From Bradyrhizobium sp. JYMT SZCCT0428 (GTDB taxonomy: Bacteria > Pseudomonadota > Alphaproteobacteria > Rhizobiales > Xanthobacteraceae), in contig NZ_JAFCLS010000052.1 in NCBI RefSeq assembly GCF_018131075.1, positions 1-54,349 of the forward strand: 54,349 nt of DNA, read 5' to 3'. Of the stretch, positions 16,317-23,267 are shown in pieces. The notes beneath the pieces are model-generated. The model was not told the origin of the DNA and ran no database searches. It saw only the letters and a program-made list of their open reading frames with translations. Every line of letters starts with the position of its first letter. Position 1 is the stretch's first letter. A program made the translations under genes and the position numbers.

Positions 16317-17177
16317 CTATTCTGGTGTGGCCCCAAGCTTGAAGGCGGCGGCTAGATCCGGCGCCAGTTCCACCGAAAGCGGCGTGAACCATTTTGCATA
16401 CAGCGCCTGCATCTCGCCCGAACGGATCAACCGCGCGATCGTCGCGTTGACGGTGCTGAGGAACACGGTGCTGTTCTTCTGCACCATCAGACCATAGGGA
16501 TCGAACGACAGCGGGCGGCCAACCACTTCGTAGTCGGACGGATTGGGCGCGGATTTGCGCAGGCCAAACAGCAAAATGTCGTCGGTGGAAAAGGCATCGG
16601 CGCGCCCGGTGGACAACGCGAGGAAGCCTTCCGAATTGTCGCGCACCGGCACGATCTTCACTTTCAGCTTCTTCTCTTCGATCAACCTCTTGATCAGCCG
16701 TTCCGGCGTAGTGTTGATCGGCAATGCAATCGCCTTGCCGTCGAGATCCTCTACCTCCTGAAGGCCGGAACTTGTTTTCACCAGAAGGCGCGTGGCGGAG
16801 ATGAAATGCGCGGCGCTGAAGTCGGCCTGCGACTGCCGGGATATCGTGTTGACGGTCGAACCGCATTCGATATCGACCGTGCCATTTGCGACAAGGGCAA
16901 TCCGGTTCTGCGGATTGACTGCGACGAAGTTGACCGCGAGATCGGGCAGTTCGAGTTTCTGCTTCACGGCGTCGACGACCCTTGTGCAGATGTCGAGTGC
17001 ATATCCGACGGGCTTGCGTTCATCGTTGAGGAACGAGAACGGAATGGAGGCTTCGCGGTAACCGATCGAAATCTGCTTTTTCTGCTTGATGCGATCGAGG
17101 ATGGCGTCGCTGGATTGGGCTTGAGCAGCGATATTCGCCGCGAGCAGGCCCGCTGCCGTCAACAATATCTTGCGCAT
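16317..17177 (-). CDS. Periplasmic amino-acid-binding protein (GltI-like)
   Basis: A solute-binding protein of 286 residues, bacterial family 3. The signal peptide is MRKILLTAAGLLAANIAAQA, likely cut before QSSD. The mature start has DRIKQKKQISIGYREASIPF and then PVGYALDICTRVVDAV, typical of glutamate/aspartate-binding GltI proteins. GTVDIECGSTVNTISRQ forms the ligand-side loop. The GltI resemblance and the downstream hydroxyaspartate dehydratase-like gene both point to an acidic amino acid or a hydroxylated relative as ligand; this is inference. It is the second gene of the operon, 29 bp after the HAD gene. Confidence 0.93.
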   Translation of the reverse strand: MRKILLTAAGLLAANIAAQAQSSDAILDRIKQKKQISIGYREASIPFSFLNDERKPVGYALDICTRVVDAVKQKLELPDLAVNFVAVNPQNRIALVANGTVDIECGSTVNTISRQSQADFSAAHFISATRLLVKTSSGLQEVEDLDGKAIALPINTTPERLIKRLIEEKKLKVKIVPVRDNSEGFLALSTGRADAFSTDDILLFGLRKSAPNPSDYEVVGRPLSFDPYGLMVQKNSTVFLSTVNATIARLIRSGEMQALYAKWFTPLSVELAPDLAAAFKLGATPE

Positions 17178-17206
17178 GATTTGTCTCCGAAGAGTTTATG
17201 GTGTGA

Positions 17207-17935
17207 TCAGGCGACCGCCCGACCGTTCGCCGTGATGGCGGTGACAAGTTCCTGAAGACTTGAAACGGTCAGGTCCGGCTTCGCTTCGGCGGCGCCGTCA
17301 CCAGAGAGGCCGAGCAGCCGGCCTGGACGATTGATCCAGACGCATTTCAAACCCAATCGATTGGCGGGGGTGATGTCTGCCCGCAGGCTCTGTCCGACGT
17401 GGAGAATGCGTTCGCGGGGAATACCGATTGCTGCGAGATCTGCGATGCCGGCCTCAAAGTGCGGCATGTCCGGCTTGTAAGCCCCGACGCGTTCAGCCGT
17501 CACGATGACATCGAAGCGAAAGCCGAGTGCGCGGCATGAACTTTCGAGCGACGCATTGTCGATGTTGCTCAACGCCCCGACCCGGGCTTGCGCCTGCAGA
17601 GCCTTCAGGCCGACATGACTGTCGGGATAGGCCGGCCATTGATGCGGCGTGGCAGCAAAGGCCTCACGCTCCCGCGAATCAACAGCTACGCCGAAGGCAG
17701 ACGAAATACGATCGAAACAGCGGCGCAGCACGTCGGGATAAAGGTGCGCGGGACGCTCCTTCTGGATCTCTGCTCGCGCCAAGTCGAACGCCATGAGCAG
17801 ATCCTGCGCGCGCGGAGAAATGGAGTTTCGGTCCGCCCAATCGCGCAGGAAGCCGATAATGGCGGGCTCCCAATCGATCAAGGTTCCGTAAACGTCGAAG
17901 GTCACTGCGTCGAAATCAGAGAGGCTCAGCGTCAT
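17207..17935 (-). CDS. HAD-superfamily hydrolase, haloacid dehalogenase type II-like
   Basis: A hydrolase of 242 residues. Asp14 in VTFDVYGTLIDWE is the nucleophile, SNIDN supplies motif II, and AYKPDMPHF the motif III lysine. The cap domain lies at about 20-100 as in 2-haloacid dehalogenases and phosphoglycolate-type enzymes. The usual motif IV acidic pair is replaced by GQSLRADITPANRLG, where only one Asp is obvious. It is the first gene of the amino-acid uptake operon. It may dephosphorylate or dehalogenate a pathway intermediate, but no substrate is evident. Confidence 0.87.
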   Translation of the reverse strand: MTLSLSDFDAVTFDVYGTLIDWEPAIIGFLRDWADRNSISPRAQDLLMAFDLARAEIQKERPAHLYPDVLRRCFDRISSAFGVAVDSREREAFAATPHQWPAYPDSHVGLKALQAQARVGALSNIDNASLESSCRALGFRFDVIVTAERVGAYKPDMPHFEAGIADLAAIGIPRERILHVGQSLRADITPANRLGLKCVWINRPGRLLGLSGDGAAEAKPDLTVSSLQELVTAITANGRAVA

Positions 17936-17963
17936 GTTTTCCTCAAATCCACGATTGCTATAT

Positions 17964-17985
17964 TAGCGATAATCGCTTATCGCTA
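17964..17985. promoter_or_regulatory. 22-bp palindromic operator between the HAD operon and gntR
   Basis: TAGCGATAA, TCGC, TTATCGCTA: perfect 9-bp arms around a 4-bp centre. It is 28 bp upstream of the HAD start and lies in the divergent promoter region shared with gntR. GntR/FCD regulators bind palindromes of this size, so it is the likely site for the product of 18107-18787. Confidence 0.75.
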
Positions 17986-17987
17986 GT

Positions 17988-18013
17988 GTGTCAATGATAC
18001 CTTGATATCGGTT
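17988..18013 (+). promoter_or_regulatory. 26-bp three-half-site element, copy A
   Basis: Blocks GTGTCAAT, GATACC and TTGATATCGGTT. It directly follows the palindrome in the HAD/gntR intergenic region. It matches the consensus GTRTCGAY, GAYACC, TTGGTRTCGGTT found at five other places in this window. It is one of the weaker copies in its first block. Confidence 0.65.
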
Positions 18014-18106
18014 CCGCCAACCGCGCTGTCGTGCTGTTCGGCGGGAGGCCATAAGATCGGGAACGGCGCGCCGAGAATCAGTGCGCCCGACTGCCAGAGG
18101 AAAACC

Positions 18107-18787
18107 GTGCTGCGATCACCATCGAAACCAGCCTCAAACGAAGCCGTCGAAAGCCGATCCGCATCGGCGGTCGTGACCGCCGCGCTCCGCGAAGGGATCC
18201 TTCACGGCACCCTGCCGGGAGGCGAGCGCCTGCGGCAGGACGCGATCGCTACCCGTTTCGGTGTCAGTCAAATGATCGTGCGGGAGGCGTTCAGGCAGTT
18301 GGTCACCGAGGGCTTCCTGAGGGCAGAGCCACGCCGTGGCGTCAGCGTCGCCCATTTGACGGCTGACGAGGCCGAAGAAATGACCGAGCTGCGCAGCCTG
18401 ATCGAAGCCAAAGCGCTTGCATGGGCCATTCCGCAGATGTCGAAATCCGATCTGGAGACGGCAGCGCGCATCCTTTCCGAGCTCGACAAGGCCAAATCGA
18501 CCGACCGCATCATTGCGTTGAACGCTCGTTTCCACGAAACGCTCTACGCCCCTGCCCGCAAGGACCGGACGCTGGCAATGATTGCCAATCTGCGATTGAA
18601 CTTCGAACGCTATCTGCGGTTCACATGGCAGGAAACGCACCACCTCGATCAATCGCAGAGGGAGCACCGGCAGATTCTGGACTTGTGCACCGCGCGCGAT
18701 GTCGAGGGGGCATGCAAGCTGCTAAACCAGCATATTCTGGGGACCGGAAATCTACTGGTCGAACGGCTGCAATCGCATCGGCTATAA
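18107..18787 (+). CDS. GntR-family regulator with FCD effector domain
   Basis: A regulator of about 226 residues. The winged helix at about 20-85 reads LREGILHGTLPGGERLRQD, then GVSQMIVREAFRQLVTEGFL. An all-helical FCD domain follows (EMTELRSLIEAKALAWAI, HETLYAPARKDRTL and EHRQILDLCTARDVEGA carry the metal-binding Asp/His set). I start at the GTG at 18107, which has AGAGG 6 nt upstream and gives the family length; a TTG at 18002 falls inside a conserved operator-like element. It is divergent from the amino-acid operon, which it probably represses through the palindrome at 17964-17985. Confidence 0.9.
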   Translation: MLRSPSKPASNEAVESRSASAVVTAALREGILHGTLPGGERLRQDAIATRFGVSQMIVREAFRQLVTEGFLRAEPRRGVSVAHLTADEAEEMTELRSLIEAKALAWAIPQMSKSDLETAARILSELDKAKSTDRIIALNARFHETLYAPARKDRTLAMIANLRLNFERYLRFTWQETHHLDQSQREHRQILDLCTARDVEGACKLLNQHILGTGNLLVERLQSHRL

Positions 18788-18835
18788 AAAGCCGGGATCA
18801 CGAGCATTCGATGTCAACATCGTGCGGTCTCCGTA

Positions 18836-19150
18836 TCAGGAGACCAGCCTAAGTCCGATCACGCCTGCCAAAATGAGACCGATGCAGAGTATCCTCGTCG
18901 GCGCTACTGGGTCGCCCAGCAACACCATTCCCAGAATCGCGGTCCCCGCGGCACCGATACCGGTCCAAACCGCATAGCCAGTTCCCAACGGCAAAGTGCG
19001 GAGCGAGAGGGAAAGAAGAAAAACGCTCGACAGACCGGCTACGGCCGTAAACAGCCCAGGCATCAATCGCGTAAAGCCGTCAGACCACTTCATGCAGAGG
19101 GCGAAGGCGATTTCGAGAATGCCTGCGATGCCAAGTAGAGCCCATGCCAT
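18836..19150 (-). CDS. sugE: SugE/Gdx-type small multidrug resistance exporter, copy 2
   Basis: A four-helix exporter of 104 residues, very similar along its whole length to the copy at 3636-3956 (shared LRTLPLGTGYAVWTGIGAAG). Differences cluster in the last two helices. The essential Glu of helix 1 (LEIAFALCMKWSDG) is kept, so both copies should function. Like copy 1 it is probably a guanidinium/H+ antiporter. It converges with gntR, with about 48 bp between stops, and has a structured leader. Confidence 0.93.
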   Translation of the reverse strand: MAWALLGIAGILEIAFALCMKWSDGFTRLMPGLFTAVAGLSSVFLLSLSLRTLPLGTGYAVWTGIGAAGTAILGMVLLGDPVAPTRILCIGLILAGVIGLRLVS

Positions 19151-19153
19151 ACG

Positions 19154-19198
19154 ACAGATCCGTTGGTTTGCCCGACATTACGGCCAGGCGCGATCTGT
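19154..19198 (-). promoter_or_regulatory. Two-stem leader upstream of sugE copy 2
   Basis: On the transcript strand an inner hairpin, GCCTGGC and GTCGGGC around CGTAAT (19170-19189), is enclosed by an exact 7-bp outer stem ACAGATC/GATCTGT (19192-19198 with 19154-19160). The 3' arm ends 3 nt before the ATG and includes a purine-rich GGA, so the outer stem could hide the ribosome-binding site. The sugE copy 1 leader has the same plan with changed bases, and GGATCTG before the ATG is kept in both. Confidence 0.5.
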
Positions 19199-19428
19199 GA
19201 TGAACGTAAGACGACCACCGTCATCTATCTTTCAAATGCCCACTCGTATTGCAAAATCGAACGCAAAGAGCCGCTCAAAACACCATCAATGCTCAGTCAT
19301 CGAAGCAGGTTCGTCGTCGTGAGATTGAGAATAGCATAAGCGCGGCCACCAAAAGTGCGACCGAACGCACGAGCAGCGCCAAGTGAAAATGCAATGGGCA
19401 GAACCGCCACGCGGTCCATCTTATCCGG

Positions 19429-19746
19429 TCACTGCCAGAGGTCACTAGAAGCAACACGATTGAGATCAGCCAATCGTCGGTCCGCGTTAGCTCGCAGATC
19501 GAGACTTGTTAGTAGCTTCAAGAGGCGATCATAGGCTTGGTCTGCCACCGCAACTGGTAAAGGTTCTTCGTCAAACTCCTCGACATAGTTATCAAGGAGC
19601 CGGTTCAGCAAACCGGACAAAGCTTTCTGCTCCGGTTCATCCTTGCACAGCTCTGCAAGCCTGAGCTGGAACGTTCGGAACGTGTGCAACCCGTGGTGCT
19701 GGCCCGAAAGCCACCTGAGCAATTCATCCATTTTTGGCCTCTCCAA
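19429..19746 (-). CDS. Hypothetical protein, 105 residues
   Basis: A small, acidic, mostly helical soluble protein (MERPKMDELLRWLSGQHHG through ADLNRVASSDLWQ). It has no signal peptide, membrane helix or recognised motif. Amphipathic leucine-rich stretches such as ELCKDEPEQKALSGLLNRLL suggest a helical bundle. Codon use looks genuine and no better frame covers this stretch, so I keep it as a gene. The upstream AGAGG lies close to the ATG. Bases 19199-19428 contain nothing I recognise. Confidence 0.55.
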   Translation of the reverse strand: MERPKMDELLRWLSGQHHGLHTFRTFQLRLAELCKDEPEQKALSGLLNRLLDNYVEEFDEEPLPVAVADQAYDRLLKLLTSLDLRANADRRLADLNRVASSDLWQ

Positions 19747-19936
19747 GTACGATTGAAGAAGCTAGTGACGTATGTAGCCGACAAGGAGAGCCAATACTAC
19801 AAGCGTGCTCGACCGCAAAGTCCTCCGGCGAAAGTGAAAACGTCGTGCCCCCACGAAAGATTTTCTCCGCTGGATTTGTCATTCTGACTTTCGTTGAACC
19901 ACTGAAGGACCTTGAGCTTCCCACGATGACTTGATC

Positions 19937-20013
19937 GGGCTCGTATTGTTTCCCCCGGACAACCGAGCCCCGGGGCCGTCCCATTCCCTGTCCCTCGGAC
20001 GGCCCCCTTTTTT
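19937..20013 (+). terminator. Tandem hairpins ending in an intrinsic terminator, in the leader of the HD gene
   Basis: A first inverted repeat, GGGCTCG/CGAGCCC (19937-19943 with 19964-19970), is followed by a second, GGGGCCGTCC/GGACGGCCCC (19972-19981 with 19997-20006), and then CTTTTTT. No plus-strand gene lies upstream; the next minus-strand gene points away. The terminator must therefore end either a small RNA or a leader of the HD-domain gene that starts 104 nt downstream. The rest of 19747-19936 holds no gene I can support. Confidence 0.6.
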
Positions 20014-20116
20014 CGATTCACGGTCCCATGGGAATCCGCGAGTCTTCCGTCCGGTTCTCCATCTTCCATGTAACCCAAAACTGCTCATTGCAGGCTTGAC
20101 AAAAGCGAGCTTCGAA

Positions 20117-20758
20117 ATGTCCCAAATCATCGCTGGAATTCCAGTGCCTGGCAGCGCCATCGTCAACGCCGCCACCGAGCTCGTCCGAGATACCGAGGAC
20201 GACTTGCTCTACAATCATAGCCGGCGGGTGTTTTTCTGGGCCGCATTGACCGGCGAGCGGCGCGGCCTGAAATACGACCCCGAACTGCTTTACATGGGCG
20301 CAATGTTCCATGACATGGGTTTGACCGAGCGCTATTCAAGCACCGATCAGCGCTTCGAGGTCGACGGCGCCAACACCGCGCGCGATTTCCTCAAATCCTA
20401 TGGCGTGCCCGAGCGCGATATCGAAGACGTGTGGATCGCAATCGCGCTCCACACCACACCGGGCATTCCTCAGCATATGCGCCCCACCATTGCACTGGTG
20501 ACAGCCGGCGTTGAGATGGACGTGCTCGGCATCGCATACGACGATTTTTCCCAGGAACATCGCCATCAGGTCTGCGCATGTCATCCGCGCGAGGCGAATT
20601 TCAAAGAAAACATAATCGATCACTTCGCCAACGGTATCATACGAAAGCCCTTGACGACCTTCGGAAACGTCAAGGCAGACGTGCTTTCCCTCAAAGATCC
20701 GACATACAGAAGGATGAATTTTTGCAGCATCATTCTTGGATCACAATGGCCCAATTAG
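20117..20758 (+). CDS. HD-domain phosphohydrolase-like protein
   Basis: A soluble protein of 213 residues with an HD metal-binding site: His34 (LYNHSRRVFFW), His65-Asp66 (GAMFHDMGLT), and later His and Asp in IALHTTPGIP and GVEMDVLG. The branch is related to cyanamide hydratase-like HD proteins, where a metal in this pocket activates water on small nitrogen compounds; whether this one does is inference. I start at the ATG at 20117, since residues before it do not look coding. A transcription terminator lies in its leader. A 55-residue ORF follows 16 bp downstream. Confidence 0.87.
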   Translation: MSQIIAGIPVPGSAIVNAATELVRDTEDDLLYNHSRRVFFWAALTGERRGLKYDPELLYMGAMFHDMGLTERYSSTDQRFEVDGANTARDFLKSYGVPERDIEDVWIAIALHTTPGIPQHMRPTIALVTAGVEMDVLGIAYDDFSQEHRHQVCACHPREANFKENIIDHFANGIIRKPLTTFGNVKADVLSLKDPTYRRMNFCSIILGSQWPN

Positions 20759-20774
20759 ATGGGCCAGAAGGGCG

Positions 20775-20942
20775 ATGACGATGTCTGCTCAGCAAAGGAA
20801 TGTCGATAAGCATCCACCCTGCGCAACGCAGCGCGCGGCCTCCAACAGCAAGCAGGTTTCCGCGGAGGACTATTGGCTCGACGTTGCGCTACAAGACAGC
20901 TTTCCGTGTAGCGATCCCAATTCGTCGATGCGGTCCGATTAG
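20775..20942 (+). CDS. Small protein with SFPxSDP motif, 55 residues
   Basis: It begins MTMSAQQRNVDKHPP and ends with DVALQDSFPCSDPNSS. The LxDSFPxSDPxS ending is a recurrent motif of short uncharacterised proteobacterial proteins. It has no membrane segment. It lies 16 bp after the HD gene on the same strand and is likely co-transcribed with it. Function unknown. Confidence 0.5.
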   Translation: MTMSAQQRNVDKHPPCATQRAASNSKQVSAEDYWLDVALQDSFPCSDPNSSMRSD

Positions 20943-21349
20943 GTCGCTACGCCCTTCTCGATAGCCAGGTTTGACGGCCCTCCGTCACCACAGCACGACC
21001 ACCTTTGCCGCAAGTGCCTTGATCCGATCCGACCTCGGCGGCTGCTCGATATTCACGGCACGACGCGCTCCTGACTTTTTGCAAGCATGCTGCCCGCGAT
21101 AAGCGCGCAGCACATGGCCACCATCACGATACCCAGATCACCATGCGCCGCTTCATGGCATCCCTTCGCCATTCCACGAGTCCGGTGTTTTCAACATGCG
21201 GCACCACTCCAACCTGTCTTGGTAAGACGCCCAAAGTGTTCCTGCGGTTCGATCTGTTCTGGTTCTAGCCTCAGCTACGGCGTCCGGAATGTCCGACAGA
21301 AATTTGGATAGCCGAAGGTTTGCGCCAGGTTGCCATCATGGCTATGTCA
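20943..21349. other. 407-bp gap with no gene seen
   Basis: I find no supportable coding frame, repeat or terminator here. It separates the plus-strand HD/small-protein pair from the minus-strand TAXI/acetamidase genes, whose 3' ends converge on it. Short open frames occur on both strands but lack family character. Confidence 0.5.
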
Positions 21350-21910
21350 TCAATCAATGGGCAACTCTTGGCCGGCGAAAAAGGCGTACGATCCTTGGTG
21401 GGCCGGGACAATTCCATCAGGGGCGCCGGCCGGTGCAGGCAACGCATCTTTGTGCGCAGCGAGTGTCTGAGCCAGGAGGTAGGCGTGGCCGGTCAAAAAA
21501 TCGGGCCGGCACACCAGGACATGGGTCCCGAATGACGCAATCAGCCGCAACGGCACGTTGCGGATGTCGTCGAACGGCGGTTTGGCAAGAAAGAGAGCCT
21601 CGGCGCTCTCCGCCGTCATGATTGCGACGTCCTGTTGCTTCGTCCCAATGAGCACACCAACGCGTCGGGTGTCCACTGCGCGGGCCAGCTGGGCGCGCGA
21701 GGTCGGCAGAGAACGGGCCAGCACATCGGCCACCGCCCCCGCGAAGGCACTGGCGATTTCATCGTCGCGCTGGCCAACGATCAGAAGTCGGTATCGCCGA
21801 TAGATCGGCCACAAGCCGTCCGGCTCCAAATCGGCGACAGCCGGCTTTTGCCCAGCGAGCACAAACGCAGCCACGCTCGCGCCAAACTTCAGAAGGTTAC
21901 GTCGCTTCAT
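21350..21910 (-). CDS. Short TAXI-like (TRAP solute receptor-related) exported protein
   Basis: A protein of 186 residues with a signal sequence that starts MKRRNLLKFGASVAAFVLAG, resembling a Tat or Sec signal. The end VPAHQGSYAFFAGQELP matches the closing motif of TAXI-type TRAP solute receptors, and DVAIMTAESAEALF resembles their mid-domain. It is roughly 60% of normal receptor length, so one lobe is reduced; no TRAP membrane subunits lie nearby. It follows the acetamidase gene by 12 bp on the same strand, so it is probably co-expressed and may bind the amide substrate or product in the periplasm. That role is inference. Confidence 0.65.
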   Translation of the reverse strand: MKRRNLLKFGASVAAFVLAGQKPAVADLEPDGLWPIYRRYRLLIVGQRDDEIASAFAGAVADVLARSLPTSRAQLARAVDTRRVGVLIGTKQQDVAIMTAESAEALFLAKPPFDDIRNVPLRLIASFGTHVLVCRPDFLTGHAYLLAQTLAAHKDALPAPAGAPDGIVPAHQGSYAFFAGQELPID

Positions 21911-21922
21911 TGTTGCCTCTTT

Positions 21923-23185
21923 CTATTCCTGCTTGAAAACGTCGCGATTAAGGATCGCGGTAACACCCACGTTCGGCACATTAACAACTTGTGAGATGTT
22001 GAGATCGACGGCCACACTGACCAACACGTAGGCCTGTTCGCGGGTTAGCCCCTTCGTCTTGACCAGAAAATCGATCATGTTGAGCGTGGCGTTTCGAGCT
22101 GCGAGGGTAAGATCTTCGGAGAGGTTGGCGAGCGGCGCAATTTTTTGACCGCCAAGGTAGGTCGAATACAGCGGCACCTCGCCTTCGGGCTTGAGCGGAA
22201 GTCCTGTGACCGCGTAAAAACTCGACGGGGCGAGTTTCTTGAGCTGCGAGCCGCCTTCGAAGTGCATGGTCGAAATGAGTGGAGCCCCGCCCGGGATCAC
22301 CCTGGCCTGAAGCGTCACCTTGGCGCCCATCTCGATCGTCGTGCCGGCCACCTCGCCGCCGCCCATGGCGTAATGCACGTCACCGGCGAAGAGCCCGCAC
22401 CCATCAATGAAGCAGGGCAACAACACCGTAGTACCGACGACGGTCTCCTTGGCATCGACGTTGCCTCCATTCTCGCGCGGCGGAACGGTCCGCACACATT
22501 CGTCCTTCGCTGTGCCATCGACGCCACAGAGGTCCAACGGCAGGGCATCGACTGGCTGGGGCGTCAGCACTGCACCACCCGCATCAGCCAACGCTTGTTC
22601 GCGCTTCAGCCACTTCTCGAGTTCTGGCTTGTCCGGGAGCACACCAATGGTGCCCATGAAGGCGTTGTTGGGAACCGCAATTCCAGGCATGTCCTTGGAA
22701 CGAGCTTCAAGCCGGTTCAGCTCCCAGTGGACGATGTAAGGATCCGGAAACACATCTCGCAGGAACCCAAATCCCGGCACGATCGTCGTAGAACCAAACT
22801 CGTCAGGCGCGATGTCCACCACAGTTATCGCGATGGCGTCGCCGCGTTTCGCTCCTTCGATGTAGACCGGTCCAGTCAGTGGATGACAGAGATTCAGATT
22901 GATCGCCGCCACATCCGCCGATGTCGAATTGAAGTCGAGTTCCGAATCCAGACCATCGCGTGTCTCGAGTATAAATTTCTGACCGGGATTCACCCGGGCG
23001 ACTGGCTTGACCGCGTGATGAATTCGATTGAAGCAATTTGGATCGTCTTTGCAGTGCTTACCTGATTTTGCCACGATCACCGGCGCTGGGCCCTTGACGT
23101 CGCTGGTATCGGCTAACGCGATGTGCCCGCTCCCGACAAGGTACACGGCAACCACTGGCAGAGTTCGAACAAATTTGGATTTCAT
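21923..23185 (-). CDS. Exported acetamidase/formamidase-family protein
   Basis: A hydrolase of 420 residues in the FmdA/AmdA family, which releases ammonia from short-chain amides. The N-terminus is a signal peptide (VRTLPVVAVYLVGSGHIALA, cut near ADTS), so the enzyme acts in the periplasm, unlike the cytosolic formamidases. Family blocks present include LTGPVYIEGAKRGDAIAI, GGNVDAKETVVGTTVLLP and DGCGLFAGDVHYAMGGGEV. The C-terminus contains TRKGLTREQAY-like helix text (KTKGLTREQAYVLVSVAVDL) and intact VPNVGVTAIL. It lies between the TAXI-like gene and aldehyde dehydrogenase, all on the minus strand. Confidence 0.92.
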   Translation of the reverse strand: MKSKFVRTLPVVAVYLVGSGHIALADTSDVKGPAPVIVAKSGKHCKDDPNCFNRIHHAVKPVARVNPGQKFILETRDGLDSELDFNSTSADVAAINLNLCHPLTGPVYIEGAKRGDAIAITVVDIAPDEFGSTTIVPGFGFLRDVFPDPYIVHWELNRLEARSKDMPGIAVPNNAFMGTIGVLPDKPELEKWLKREQALADAGGAVLTPQPVDALPLDLCGVDGTAKDECVRTVPPRENGGNVDAKETVVGTTVLLPCFIDGCGLFAGDVHYAMGGGEVAGTTIEMGAKVTLQARVIPGGAPLISTMHFEGGSQLKKLAPSSFYAVTGLPLKPEGEVPLYSTYLGGQKIAPLANLSEDLTLAARNATLNMIDFLVKTKGLTREQAYVLVSVAVDLNISQVVNVPNVGVTAILNRDVFKQE

Positions 23186-23267
23186 TTGGATTTCTTCCTT
23201 CAGTTTTACGACGCGATGCCAGTCGCAAAATGACTCGCACGATCGACTACGTCTCGCGTGCCGAACC

